Assembly (NCBI GenBank): GCA_013399015.1
Contig: VWZX01002439.1
Coordinates: forward strand, 352,391-416,390
Source: Galbula dea
Lineage: Eukaryota > Chordata > Aves > Piciformes > Galbulidae
Reading direction: 5' to 3'
DNA length: 64,000 nt
The number at the start of each line of letters is the position of its first letter. Position 1 is the first letter of the stretch. Below the pieces are notes generated by a model. It was not told the DNA's origin. It ran no database searches and worked only from the letters and a program-made list of their open reading frames with translations. The position numbers were made by a program, and so were the translations under genes. This document shows positions 48,417 through 62,147 of this stretch, piece by piece.

Positions 48417-51400
48417 GTGAGTGAAAAAACAGTTATAGTTACTGCAAGATTCATCAAAACAATGCTTCTTTGTTGTACTTCAAGCATGGTTCTCATAGAA
48501 TTTTTAAACAACTTCTGTTCAAATGTGGTTGTCAGAGTTTTTAAACAGCTTTTGTTACTATTCATTAAACATGAAACACTGTCCAGTAATATTTTAACTC
48601 TCTTGTCCCAGATTATCAGTTATTTCAAGCAAGTGTTAAAATCTCCATCACTGGCAAAAATGAATTATGTTTTCTTTGTTGAACTTGCATCAACATGCCC
48701 AGCAAGCTTAGCTGGAAAAGACTCTTTAGCAGTAGAGCACAGGTGCTGCTGTTTGTGATTGTGAATGCACCTGAATCTAAATTTTGCAGCTATTGAGCTC
48801 TCTCTCTCTCCCTGCACAACGTTTTTATTTTCAGCCAGATTTTTAGAATAGTTTTTCACATTACAGTCTACTCTAAATAAAATCTCATACTTTAGTCCTT
48901 TCTTCTCAATTTTAACTAGTAAGTCTGATTCTCCCAGACAATGCTTCTATTTCATTTGATAATAATGAATCACCATATTTTCTTCTATCTACTTTCATTT
49001 ATGTGGCTTTCAAAATACTCGAGCACTTACAACTATGTAATAAAGGCTGGAATACAACAGAGTTTATCCTGTTTGGAGGAAGTAGGATGGATTAGCTTCT
49101 CTCTTCAGGTGACTTTGGGCCTCATTTCATGATGAGAAAAAGTTTCCTCCATCATTTGTAAATATCCAATGAGACATTGGCACAAAGTCCTGCAAATTAA
49201 TAATTTTACAAAGTATTTGGGAGAACTACAGTGTCTACTCACGTACAATTTTCTGCTTTGTAAACAATGCAGAGTCTTTCCTCTATAGGTTGTAGCCGTT
49301 GCTTCAAATGTGGAAAGAGGATTCTAGAAAGACAGTTGTGCCTATAAATGAGAAAGACCAAATTTCACTAAGATCACTTACAGGGATTGGTGTTAATCCT
49401 TGCTATAAGAATGTACTTATTTTCAGTAGTCTACAATAGATGAAATAAATGTGGCATTAAGATTTCTCCACCCAAAATCGTCCAGTCAATTTCTATCTAA
49501 CCTAAAGAAATGGACAAGCTAAAACATCACATAAATTTAACTGATGGATTTCAGGAGTCTGACACAATACAGACTCACAGAAAGTACTGTAGACAACATC
49601 AATCCTTCTAAATGTAAAGCTGAGGCATTATTATCACATCCAAGGATAGAGACAGTATGTGTGCCTACTAACACAGAGGAACCATCCCAACCCAATTTTA
49701 GTGGAGAACCGAAATTCTGAAACCCACCTTTTGTTTCCAGGGTCCCTGAAGGAAATACTTTCATCATTTATACACTCATTCACTATTTGGCAAGAAAGAG
49801 CATGCTGGCTATCTGGAAAAAAAGGAAGACAGTTTGGAATGACAGCTGACCTGACAGGGAGCTGCACGAGAGCAGTGCCTCTCAGGGCTTTGGGTGGTGT
49901 GTAGAGCTTGTTCCCAGAGCTGGATTCCGGTGCTGCTGTGGGAACACCTCAGCAGCACTCGGGACAAAGCCTGCACTCCACATTCTCCAGTGGAGCTCTA
50001 GTTTTGTTTCATGGCCTGTATTTATCCCAGTAAATAAAATATCAGTTCAGAACACCCAGCCATGCCTTATTTCTGTTTAGTTACTGAAGAGGTACCAAAC
50101 AAATCCGAATGGGGGGAGACATTGTTCCTGCAATCACAGGTGACTCTGAATACTTCAGAACCAAAGAAATTGACTTTATATCAAATGAAACCCAAATAAC
50201 CATGAGATCTAGAGAGAAGGGCCAAATCACTGGGAATCATACAGTGAAATCAGTACTCTAGAGGTACTCCGTGCTATGGAGACCCAAAATCACTTAGCTA
50301 AGTCACCAGGCTTCTAAGAACACCCTGAGCATAGATAAATCCAAAGGACTCCAAAAATCATCCTGAAAGATGGTAAACTATTAGACCAGATCACCTACTC
50401 ATCTACATCACAAAAGCACAGATATTTCACAGATCCTGCCCCAAGATGTCCACATATAATCAACAGTTGAAGAATCTTGGACCAAAATGACTTGTTTGAA
50501 GTGGCCTATGGAATACAATGAAATAGAAACATTAAAAATCAGTGAAGTAATGTTATGCTGCCCGTGAGAAAATTTTGAGCTGGAAATATCAGTTTGCTAT
50601 TAAATTATTATTATTTCTGTAATAATTACTGAGCTTACTTATAATCATAGTGTGACCCAGACATAAAAACATTTCCCCTTTTCCACTAAATGAAGGATAT
50701 ACCCCAGTGCGGTAGACCTTGACGGGGTATTATTTCATACAGATCACCGGGTATCTCTTTTGCTTATCCCCTGCATGAGCCAATAATGTGGAATAATAGA
50801 AGGACAAAGGGATTTACTTGGGAAAGTATAAGGCAAGAATTTACCAGAAGTTTTTAAAAAAAACAAGGCCTTCTTCAGAAAGTAGAACATAGAAGAGAAC
50901 TGTGTATTTAGAGGAACAAGGTCAGAAGCATTAAAAACCCCTATGTCTTATTTTAAGATTCCAGACATAAAGATTTGTGTGTATAGACTCTACATACACT
51001 TTAGATTTCTCAGATACTTGATTTTGCTTTCCCATCTGTGTGGAGTCCAGTTTTGATATCCTTTGGAGTGAATGGCAAAACTTTTACTACATTTTAACAG
51101 AGCAGAATTAGTGCATAGCTTTACACCAAGCTGTCTGGGACAAAACCACTACTAAATGTCTATACCAGCAAACTGGAAATTCTGCTTTTCAAATTTATTA
51201 AATCCAGCTCTGAGTTTGTGGCACAGATTTGAGACTAACATGCTGTTTCATTTCTCTTAACATGACTAGATCCATGAAGCGTGCATGTGCATCCGTGTGT
51301 CCCCTCTTGTACCCATTTCTATTGCATTTCACGTTTCTGTCAATATAGCCTCCAATATTTGAATCCACTGATAGAACAGATGCAGTAATTGCAAACAGCT

Positions 51401-51786
51401 GTAAAGTATTACTCATCTTGCTAATCAAAATGACTTTCTGCTAAATAAACCATGAAAAAAGCTTTTCCACCATCAGTGAAGTGGAGTGGAAATGATACAG
51501 ACTGTAAAGAGTCCACCATGGAAGTAAAATCAACAGATCAAGTTTTCCTACAACAATGATTCTACATGCTAATGCACATTTCCAAAATTGTTAGAGGAAT
51601 TTCTCTATGTTTAGAAAAATGAATTTGTGTAATGACACAAATGTTCCTCCAGGTATTTTACATGATACCTCCAGATACAGAGAGCCTTGAAGAACTGCAT
51701 TATGCCTTCTCGACTCATAATCCAAAGGGAGATAATTGCCCCATATGGCTTTGCTAGCTGTGCATTACATGCTGTACTGTTTTATT
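48417..51786. other. Unique sequence, no gene seen
   Basis: No gene or interspersed repeat was recognised. Short frames of up to 81 codons occur at 49.5-49.9 kb on both strands. The remainder is AT-rich and featureless. Confidence 0.5.
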
Positions 51787-51828
51787 AAAAAAAAACAAAA
51801 CAAAATAAAACAAAACAAAACCAAAAAC
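51787..51828. repeat. (AAAAC)n-like A-rich simple repeat
   Basis: A run of A continues into repeated AAAAC units with one AAAAT variant. No retrotransposed body is recognisable before it. Confidence 0.9.
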
Positions 51829-52943
51829 TGGGAGTAGTATATATCCATGTCAGGTGTGACAAGATGACTGTTTCTCAGCTTATGGAAAGTGTGGAAGAGG
51901 CTGGTGGATCTCCAAAAAAAAGTATAAGGGGTGGGAAAAAAAAAAAATCACTCATGACTGATAACTTGAGTCTTTCATTAGCCTGTCCCCTAATGAGAAA
52001 GCTCCTTTTCTAACTCATCGTGCTTCAGTTATCCTATTTTCTAACTCATATTCTTTAATTCTTAAAAATGCTATTAGAAAAGATATCATCTCTGGTTATA
52101 TACTCTTCCTCTATTCTATTCCCTTATGCCACTTAAGCACTTATTGCTGTGGGCCACTCCAGTATAAAGCACTCCAGAGGAAACAACTTAGCCCTGAGTT
52201 ATTTCTCGCACTTCTTTGGGTCACACTGAATTAGGAAGTAAGCAATCTTCTCCCACAGCTTTCTGGTACCATAAATGATTTGCTGGGACCCTCAGCTCTT
52301 CTGTTATGAAATGTAACTAGAACTTAAAAGGCATATAAATTACAGATGTGCTAATTCTGTGGAGCACGATGAACTTCCTTCTACTAAGTTTATATATCTG
52401 CAGAGAGGGAAAGCAGAGGGAAGAGTAAATGAGATACATATCTGATTATAGCACATGAGCAGCAAGAGTAAATCTACTTCCTCTCTGAAACACTATGTTC
52501 TCCAGTACTTACTGCAGACTGCACCAAAGGATCCAGGAAGTTCTCTAGATCAGTTGCCTTTCTGCCCCAGTTTTTGCTCTGCTTTATCTCCTCAGGTCTT
52601 TTTGTTTTGCCTTAAGTCCTTTCTACTGTCACAGCCTTCTATCCATATTCAGTGCTGTGGCTGCAGCAGCATGACCTAGCCACACTCAAGACACCACAGG
52701 AGAAAAACCACAGAACTTCAAACCACAGCATCACTGCCACAGGCAAGAAAGACTATAACAGGGGAGACAAGGTCACTGTCTAGGGTAACATACTCTACAG
52801 GGTGACCCAATCCTCTCTGTTAAAAGGGTCACTGTAAGACTATGATAAAGTTATTTCTCCCATGATATTCCTTTTCTTAAGGTTTAGAGAAAGTGTCAGA
52901 AGAACTGCTTAAAAAGTCTTCACCAACTCAGTCTGTAAGTTCG
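51829..52943. other. Unique sequence, no gene seen
   Basis: No gene recognised. An A run lies near 51937-51949. Confidence 0.5.
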
Positions 52944-52960
52944 TTCATTCATTCATTCAT
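52944..52960. repeat. (TTCA)n microsatellite
   Basis: About four units of TTCA. Confidence 0.85.
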
Positions 52961-53394
52961 TTCTCCCTCTCACCCACTTTCCATACAGCTCTTTCGTTTT
53001 TGAGCAAGGAATGGAAATGGAGAAAGGGACACCATTTTAGCAGAAGCTGCATCCTTATGATAAAGCACAGAGTGTAAAAAAGAGGACATTAAGGTATGTC
53101 AGCCACAATGTACCAGGCTCAGACATCTTCACATCTCCAATCCCCCTCAAATTCTTGGTAGCAGTATGCAAGATTTTTGCTTACACATAGACATTTCCAC
53201 GCCACTTGTGGTTGCACAGTTTGTGGTTTCCACAGCTAGTGAATGCATCTTCCCACAATTACTAGTACTAGCAGTATGCCTTTTTTACAAATAACCAGAA
53301 GACTTCAAAGACCTTTATGGGCAAATGAATTGCTATCCATTGCAATCATCATACAACCCCTCCCAAAGAACTGAAGCTGCACCTTAACTGTATT

Positions 53395-53500
53395 AACTGT
53401 GCTTGCCCTCACTACCCCAATCGGAGGGTGTTCCAGAGCCAACATCACTGTTCAGGCAGATGCACTCTTCCCATTCCAAGCCTATGTTTATTCATGCTTT
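53395..53500 (-). mobile_element. Very old CR1/L3-like relic
   Basis: The plus-strand words CACTACCCCAATCGGAGG, GTGTTCCAGAGCC, CACTGTTCAGGCAGATG and CCTATGTTTATTCATG, in this order and spacing, resemble the minus-strand reading of old CR1/L3 3' ends, where a 'bundle ends at W-N-x-L' signature is read in reverse. Divergence is high and the limits are uncertain. Confidence 0.35.
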
Positions 53501-56088
53501 GTGTAGTCTGAGGCAATAGGGCTTAAAATGATATCACCTATTTTTGGAGGCAGCAATGCAGCAGAGCCAGGTCTAGATCTCAGCCTGTCAAAAAGCAGGA
53601 GGTTTCTGAGCTTTATATCATCTGCCTTCATGCAGGTTTTTAACAACAGTGAACACTTCCCAAGCCAATGTGTAGCAGTATGGGAGAGGGAATTTCATTT
53701 TTTTCAATTTCTCTCCACCTAGAAGTCTCCAAACAAGCACTATGGCCCTTTTCTCTTCCCTGCCCATTAAATTATACATCTTTTACTCTGCAGCCTCTAA
53801 GAAGTCTCCCATTGCTCTGAAAAAAATTTGCAAAATCCATTTCTCATACCTTACAGCTCCTTTCCTGGTAATATCCCCACCATGGGCCTCTTTCATGCTC
53901 TGTTCCAAATCAAACAATTTCCTCCCTAATACCTCAGAGTTTGGACTTCTCCTACTATGAGTTTTCAACAATGTAACATCCACCTTAAGAAGTCAGAAAT
54001 GAATGAACAAGCTCAGACCTTCATGAAGTGTGAGATGTTACTCCTCAGGGAGGATGAAGACCTGGAATGGAGTTTGTTCCACAGACAAAACTGGGGAGCA
54101 GGAAAAAGAGAGGAATGTCTGGGAAAATATTTCCTTTGGGAAAAAAACGGAAGCTATGACATATCAAAGGGCTTTTGTCTCCTCCTACTGATGTTGAGAG
54201 CCCAAGACAGATTGTAAGAAACAGTCAGAATAAGATATGGTGGCCTTAATTTAGGAAGAGCTCTCTTATTGGGGAAAAAAAAAGGCAACTGAGAACTTTC
54301 CTGAAGTGAACAAGAAATGAACCTTCACATTGCCAGCATGGTACCCGGAAAAAAAAAAAGATTACACAATATATCTTTCACAGTCCATTAGCAATATTTG
54401 TGCACATTGTCAATGAGATATGTTTCATATAAAAGAGTCACTTGGACAGGAGGAGCATTTGAGCTAATTAAGAAGGTATTTACATTTTATAGAGCAGTTG
54501 ATGCCCTTATGTCCAAGGAACCTCTATTAAAATTGTGCTTAGGGTATTTTCCTTATCTATAAATACTGAAATGGTTAACCTGCTGTTACATCTGCTAGCT
54601 GCCTGCCATGGCTGTGAACTGTTAGCAAGCAGTAAGATGCAGACAAACGAATGTGTCAGACAAGAAACCAACCTTCCAATCTATTTCTCTTCTCTGGGTA
54701 AGTTTTCATTTACTATGTTATACGTGGTCTGATTTTTATGAATGAAAAATAGATTCAAAAAAATGGCAGGAGCCTCAAAATTGTGACAGTAAAGAATAAA
54801 AAGAGCTCTGAATTTAAACACACTTTTAACTGAAAAGCTAGCTTCCGGTGATCTTTCATTCAGTTCTAGAACATTTCCCTATCCTTCTGAAATCATCCTC
54901 AAGTACAAAACAAAGACCCCACATTATGTGTCCATTTCTTTAGGTTCTGCTTCTGCCCATTCTTCTTGTTGTCCCAGAGTGTTCCTGTTAGATACAAGCC
55001 CAGGAACAATAAATAGCAATCTAAACTCATCACAAAAATTACCTTAAGAAATGCAGAAAGTAACAGGAATTAATCAGCTGAACAGGCAGTCTTCCATTGC
55101 AAACCTTGTTATTTAGACAAGTGCAGCTAATATACATAATGTTGCCATAAATAATTAAGTAAAATAAATTACAGCCCAGCAAAGTCCACATTAAACAAGA
55201 CAGGCCTCTCTGAAAGCCATGTGGGACTTACTATGCAAAGATCAGAGTGAAAAATGAAAGAGCATAGCTCACATATCTGTCTGTTGCTCTAATTTTTAAA
55301 GATGATACCTAATCATTGTGGAGACTCTTGCCTAAGAGAGCTGGACCATGCTAGAGCTGAAATGAATCATAAAACAGTATTAAAATGAAAAATGAGAAAG
55401 AAATGAGCATGTAGATTTTGCATCATGCTCATGTGGCAACTCTTATTGCCATGGCTCACAAACCCAACACAAAGAAGAAACTCCACCTAGAGCTGTAAAT
55501 TCTGGTCAGCTCAATTATTTCACATGTTGCAGCCCAACTTAAGTTATTCAGAGCAGAGAAAGCCAGATCCCTGTTGCACCCTTCCATATTACTGGACACA
55601 GTGAAAATAATAAATCAGTCATTGGGAAACACTGTATGTTTCCTAGACAAGGAACAGCATATTTCATAGTCTTCTCTCAAAGCTGCCTCTTGATGGCAGT
55701 AAATGGTTTTGCCATAGCTGTCATACTTCAGCACAGAAGTCCTGCAAACAAAAGAAGATTTCCACTCACTTTCATGTCACCTACAACCCCTTCTTCCATG
55801 GCAGCTGATGTCCCATGCCCAGGTGGCTCACAAGCAGCAACGAACAGCTCTACAACTTATCATTTTTTTAAAGACTACTGGCAGCCTTTTGCTGAAAACC
55901 ACCAGGCCACATTGACCTAACCCTACCAGCAAATCAATAGTTTGGAAATTATTCTGTTTTCCCCAGATAATTGTATTGGTCCCAGGAGTGGAGATGTGTT
56001 GTCTCCCGTGCGTCAGTGCGCCTTTCAGGAGATTCACATCGGTTTTGATGTTGCTGAGTGCTTCTCCCCCAAGCACTTCACATTCTTA
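53501..56088. other. Unique sequence, no gene seen
   Basis: Open frames of up to 94 codons show no recognisable domain. At 54600-54698 a moderate acceptor (TGTTACATCTGCTAG) and a donor TCTGG/GTAAGTT enclose about 99 open bases. Without a known protein match this remains chance-level. Confidence 0.45.
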
Positions 56089-56136
56089 AAAAAAATACAA
56101 CAACCAACCAAAAACCAACCACCAAACCAAAAACAC
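56089..56136. repeat. A/C-rich low-complexity tract
   Basis: AAC, CCAA and ACCA units with A runs, without a fixed period. Confidence 0.8.
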
Positions 56137-58900
56137 CTGCAGCCTTTCAATGCTCAGATTCCTAATCCATCTCTCACTTCTACTTAAAAGTCAACAATAT
56201 TTCCATCTCTCTACCCAGAATAGGCTTTGCGGCCAACAGAGGGGAGGAGCAAATGATCCAGGACTCTTCATTTTTTCCATAGAAATACGTGATTCCCACG
56301 TTCTGCAGATTTGGATTTTTGTTTCCCTTGAATTAGTCTGTTGTAACAAGTCTGCAGCTTGATCTTCAGAAGTGCAGCTCTTGCTGAAATCAACACCTCT
56401 GAAAATCCAGGTCTTCGTATCTCAGTGCCCTGAAAAGGATCTCTATGCAGAGTGCAAAGGAATAATGATTAACAAACTGCCTTCTGAAGGTAGAAATTAT
56501 CATCCAAAAGTGGAGTCATGGTGTCTGCTTGAACTACTGCCCAGCTCCTGTCTAGCTTAATTTCTGGCTGATTGGAGGGAAGAATGTAATTTGCACAACG
56601 AACACTGTGCTTTCTGAAGATTTTTTAGTCCAAGTAAATGACCTCTCACCAATAATAATTGTTTGTCTGATGATCATTTAGGACTGCTCTGGGCCCAGTA
56701 GGTGCAGCCCACGGTGAAAGGCAATATAAAGCCAACTCATGCCCTAGCAAGAGGATGGGAAAATGCTTCTGAACGCACATTCAGCATTATCCATTTTGGA
56801 GGGAGGGAGAGAGAATTTTCTTCATGTTTTGAGGTTCAAGAAAACCTGATGACCAAAGATTCAAGCCACAGCTCTGTCAAAAGACATTTACATTGCCCCT
56901 ATGCACTTCAATTATATGCACCAGACAGAACTGTAAATTGTAAGTTATGCATAGATAAATCAGATAATATGTGGCAAATAAGTCATACAGTAGCAACATT
57001 AGCTTGCATATCAATATCTTAAAAAGGAGATACAATTAAGAGACAAGGCAAATAAATAAATATCCCATGAACCTTTCAAAATGCAACCATATTGTGTATA
57101 TTTTAATATTGTTTAACAGTAGCACTTAATAAAGAGAACATCATGATTGTGTGAACTAAATTTTCAGTCATAATGAATGCTACAAACTTAACCTCCCAAG
57201 TTTAAATAGGCTACAATGCCTTGGGAGAGATGCAGGAGAAATTATTTGATAAAGGTGACAGTTTTTCACACCTGAAAATAATGTTTTTCTTCCAGGCTCT
57301 CTTGATCAACAGTCTGTAGCCACACATTGCAGATATAATCTCAAAACCTTATGGTGTATACTTGTCACTACTTGCATAACTTACCAGGGATACAGGATCA
57401 CAGAGATTTTGAACATAATTTCTCACACTACAGGAGATTAAATAGACTACATTTGAAGAAGGCTAGAAGCAGCTACAGCCCCTGGATAACAGAAAGTAAA
57501 CTTCAACCAGTTTCTGCATCATTTATTGAAGAAATATAGTCTTGCCTCCTACAAAATTTAGGCATAAGTATCCTGTGCAGCAAGGATGAGCATTTGATTT
57601 AAACAATTAATTGCATGGGAGTAGATTTCTGTTATGGCTTACCTGGCATAAACTAAAATAATTACATAAATCAGCTGGAGAGTGGCAATTTTACCTATAT
57701 AAAGACTGACTGAACATTCACAACTAGAGTTTGTCCTGTTCCCCATACTCATCAATATAGAAGCAGCTGTGATCTGAAAGCTTTTCTGGGGCAAAAGGCA
57801 ACACTAAAGAGCATGCTAGAAGAAAACAATCACCATATCAGAGCTATTCCCTAGATCATTCTTCAGGGCTACAATTCCATCTACATCCATCATGCTTTTT
57901 CCCATTGCTATCCATTTCCTTATTTAATGAATATTGTAAGGAATACAACACACTTAAAGATGTACTGTAGATGTTGGGGTTTTTTTAAAAAAAATATGCT
58001 TATCACTATATATCCTGAGAGGGAATATTAGCAGCTCTATTAAATGATTCTCTTGTTACCATGATAAATGTGTATTCAGTGATAGATTTAATGTGAAACC
58101 CAGTGTACCTAACTCAGCAACAAACTTAAATCATGCATCATCTATTTGAAAACTGTCAACTTTTTCTTCTAACAGATAGAAAATATTTTCCCAGTGAATC
58201 TGTTGCTTATTATACTCTGCTTGTCAGAGGTACTAGTGACATGGTAGCATTTCCACTAACAAAAGAAAAATGTCACAGAGTCATATCCAAAACTTATCCA
58301 AAGAGAGAATATTTATGTTGGCTTCAGTGATCGTTAATTAAGACACTCAGACTATAGAAAAGTCAAAGTGTTTGTCACCTTTTAATGGTTAATTCTTTGC
58401 TTTGGTTATTACATACACGTATTCTTATGTTAAAGCCCTGAATCCTGTGCTAGTAAGCACAGGGTCACTGGCACTGGTCCTACTTTTGGTAGCATGTGAG
58501 GACTTGTTTTGAATAGGTATTTTATTTAGAGATTGCTTGATTTCTATTCTGAAAAAAAAAGATACTGAAGCAACTGACAAGATTTATCCAATAAATTCTC
58601 TGTTGCTAACCAGAACAGTTCTTTGAGATAGTTGTAGCATTTTTTGTTTTCTTTTTTTTTTGAAAGTTAATATTAAAAATCATGTATTTCAGAATTTGAA
58701 AATTTTTTTTAAGAAAATAAAAAGTTTTCCAACACTGAAAATCTTAGTTTTGAGAATATTGGAACAAAACTTTTTGATTATTACTCTTACCCAAATTGAA
58801 AACTCATTCACACTCTTCCTTTCCCACAGAAGATTTTGGTTTGGCTGACATATCCCAAAGAAATTTTATGGACAAAAAAACCTACCTGCCCTGATTTAGT
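56137..58900. other. Unique AT-rich sequence, no gene seen
   Basis: No gene or interspersed repeat was recognised. A splice-acceptor-like TTTTTCTTCTAACAG ends at about 58174 and is followed by an open frame to 58330 (see findings). T and A runs occur near 58551-58560 and 58651-58660. Confidence 0.5.
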
Positions 58901-59268
58901 GCAGCCTGGAGAAGAGGAGGCTGAGGGGAGACCTTATCGCTCTCTTCAGCTACTTGAAAGGTCATTCTAGGGAGGCAGGTGTTGGCCTCTTCTCCTTTGT
59001 GACTAGTGACAGGACTAGAGGGAATGGGCTTAAGTTGTGCCAGGGCAGGTTTAGATTAGATAGTAGGAAGAATTTCTTTGCTGAAAGAGTGGTGAGATAT
59101 TGGAATAGGCTGCCAGGGAGGTGGTGGAGTCACCATCCTGGAGGTTTTTAAGAAGAGGATTGATGTGGTCCTTCAGGGGATGATTTAGGAATAAGAGTAG
59201 TGTAGGGCTATCGGTTGGACTAGATGATCTTGAGGGTCCTTTCCAACAGTAATGATTCTGTGATTCTG
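58901..59268 (+). mobile_element. CR1 LINE 3' end, plus strand
   Basis: This 5'-truncated CR1 copy starts at GCAGCCTGGAGAAGAGGAGG and ends with AATGATTCTGTGATTCTG, the octamer terminus. It covers the same part of the element as the copy at 24466-24820 and slightly more at the 5' side, and it is about 95% identical to it. By comparison with that copy it has two single-base deletions (in GGCTGCCAGGG and in ATCCTGG), which shift the ORF2 frame near its end. Confidence 0.95.
58954..59151 (+). pseudogene. Frameshifted CR1 ORF2 C-terminal remnant
   Basis: The frame carries the ORF2 C-terminal signature up to V-R-Y-W-N-R-L-P, then leaves the family frame because of a one-base deletion and reads into WWSHHPGGF. 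The sister copy at 24504-24740 stays in frame at this point. No endonuclease or reverse transcriptase domain is present. Confidence 0.9.
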
Positions 59269-61406
59269 CATGCCAACCTCCAAAGAGGTTGGTTTCCTTA
59301 AAGGAACAGAAACTGGGGAGCTGGAGATTCTCCTGCCTATTCCCCTAAAAGAACAATATGTCAATAGGTTGACATGTATGTGGCCTTCTTTTCTAGCTGA
59401 ATAAATGAGCACCATACGGCTCCCACAGCCATACCGCAACCTGAAACACAAGGAATTCATAGGATAACAAATTATGGCATTTATAGCACTGTGCTATATC
59501 CCAGACTAGTCCTACACCCTACTCTTTGTCTCCCTCTGCACTGTAGGAGGCAATCTACAGCACTTTGCTTCCAGGAACTGAAGTGGTATGGTACCCACTG
59601 CCTCTCCAGTATTGCAACAGGGTGGAAAAAGTGCTGAAAATGGATCTCTGCAAGTTGGGGATCCCCCTCCTTTTGTCCATTGAATTGTTGGTGTAATGTG
59701 CATGGAGGGTCTGGGGATCTTTGGAGAGGTGTGTGTGAGGGAGGGTGTTGGGCCAAGTAGAACTTCTGTTCTGAGGCAGCAGATGAGAGGCAGATAAGTT
59801 TCATCCACAAATGACTAGCATTAGGAAGAAGCTCCTTGGCATGCACAAAGGGAGAGACTTGACTCTGGAGAGTCTCCTAGTGCATTTATAATGAGAAAAT
59901 AATGAGAGACATTACAGCACTGTGCTTTTAAACTCAGTTTTCAGTACTTCCTCTCCCAGTGCCTCTATGTGTCAGACCCAGACACAAGTCCTTCCCAATA
60001 GATGTGTTGATAGCCCATGTCCAAGATACTCAGTGCTAGAGATGCTCATGGTTTAGTTGAAGACTTAGATTACAAGGACATTTCATTTACTGCTATAAAT
60101 GATACAGTTAGTTCTTTTGGTCATTTTTAGTTTTTCAAGTGAAAGAAATACAGAGCCTAAGAGGAAATTCTATGCCTAGTCCTGAGGGTTTGACTCCAGC
60201 AAAGCTCCCGCTGTCCTCAACGACTGGAGGGTTGCTGTGCCTGTAATCTGTGCGTGTAATCTTCAGAATCTGGATCAGTACACTTAAGAATGTGCAAAAC
60301 TGGTACAACATGCCAGCTGATCTCAAAAGGTATATCAGAGCTACTTCCACTATTAAGGAACAGGAGCTGTCCTATTTTAATGCTTGTTATACCAGCTATT
60401 TTTACATCTCAGCATCTGGATAAGAGATGTTTGAAAGATGATTTTCAAGCAGTGTGAAATACCTCCTTAAAATTCCTTAAGTTGGTGATGCACACCCTCT
60501 AGGCATCTTTGAAAATGTTGGAGAAAATTTGCCTCTATTGAAGCCAGTGAGAGTTTTACTACTGAGTTCAATAGTGTTGCATCTTGCAGCTTTCTACCGA
60601 CTTCAGTCATTCTGAGTTCTCTGGTTGGCTGGTTTACTTAAAAGGTGTGGGAGGAAGAAGGTCTGAAAACACAGGAAAATGATTATTGACTTATTTTCCA
60701 TTGTAGGCCATACCAAAGTGTCATAACTCAGTAAAAGGTGTGGGTTCACACATTATTCCTGACATTCTTCATATTTATAGTAGATACAAAAGAGCAGGCT
60801 TGGAAATTGACCTTTCTCTATTATTCTAGTTATTCTATCTCATTAAGGGAAAAGGATTAATATAAAAAAAGATTCTTTGTATAGGAAGATGCCTCCAATA
60901 TTCTAGCTCAACAATCCAAATCACCACACCTTACAAGCGTAGCACTCCTGTGTCTAGGTTATACCTACTGCTGAACAAAGAACTATATATGTGGTTTATA
61001 TTTCTTCTGGCTTCATTGAACATTTCTATAAGTCATTTTAATACAGCAAAAAATGGTAGTTCTGCATATGATTAACATTAATGTACCAAATGCACTAACT
61101 ATAAAATGATTAAACTAAATAATATTTTGTAGGACTACAGTCATCAAGACCTTAAATGCTGACAAATAAGAGACCTAGTGACAGACAATGAAACCATGAG
61201 TCTTTTTGACTGTCACACAAAATAATGGGTAAGTGTTATGCTTTCATGTTTGTAGAGGAAATAATATGAGGGGGGGAAAAACCCAACAGGTACAGGGTCA
61301 GTAACAGCAACCTCACAGAAGTACTATACATTTAATTATTAATGTCAGCAGTGTTACAAGAAATCTCAATAAACATTTTTTGCTAAATAAATCTATGCCA
61401 GTGGCT
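59269..61406. other. Unique sequence, no gene seen
   Basis: Minus-strand frames of 98 and 121 codons at 59.5-59.85 kb overlap in different phases and have no recognisable domain. From 60 kb onward the sequence is AT-rich and empty. Confidence 0.5.
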
Positions 61407-61425
61407 TGTGTGTGTGTGTGTGTGT
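61407..61425. repeat. (TG)n microsatellite
   Basis: About nine uninterrupted TG units. Confidence 0.9.
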
Positions 61426-62147
61426 ATGAGTAAACCGATTTCTATCAGAGAAATGAGGAATCTGGTTTAGTCAATCTTGTTTTTTTCTCCTCAGAGCTGT
61501 AGAATTACAAAGTGCAAATCTGCTTAAGTTGGGCTTTTTTACATTTATAAAGGACCACACTTGATTTAGCAATACTATTTTTATGTGTAATGACATAGAC
61601 ACATTTATTATACATTCTGCTAATCTTCAGACTTGCATTTTTACAGGATTAGGAATTTATACAATATGTAGACTTTAGGCTGCACATTAAGACTGAAGCA
61701 CTTCAATACATTTATTTTTGAAAGCTAAGACTGAGTATTTCAAACAATGGTGTTTCCTGCTCTCTGAACAATGAACCACAGTAATCCTTCTAATGGTAAT
61801 CATATTATTTTCTGTTTAAGATTACATTTTGTTTCTACATTTATAGTGTCACTTAAAAACCAAATGCAGCAGATTTTCTTTTTAGGTATCTTTTAAAAGG
61901 AATAGAAGTGAATATTTTAAGAAAATGACACAGAAACTGAGTTTTCTAAAAGGTATATACTTCCCAGTATGTATTTTATAAATATTTAAATGAGAGATGA
62001 TCAGAAATGTATAAACAATTGTGTTAACACTTTAGGAACTGTTACTGTGTTCTACAGCTCAGTAATAGATTTCCATGCTGAAAGGATTAAAGGACTTCCA
62101 TTTGGTTAATGCAGAAACTGTTCATTTTTTTTCTTTTTCCTATACAG
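61426..62147. other. AT-rich sequence upstream of the microexon candidate
   Basis: No repeat or open frame of note. The last 45 bases contain a branch-point-like GGTTAAT (62104-62110) and a long pyrimidine tract leading to the AG at 62146-62147. Confidence 0.4.

Noticed and set aside
48258..48758. 166-codon plus-strand open frame as a gene
   Set aside because: It is F/L/S-rich because of T-rich sequence, has no recognisable motif and starts in unremarkable context.
54600..54698. 99-base exon-like interval ending at TCTGG/GTAAGTT
   Set aside because: The acceptor is moderate, the frame matches no known protein, and similar pairs are expected several times by chance in 64 kb.
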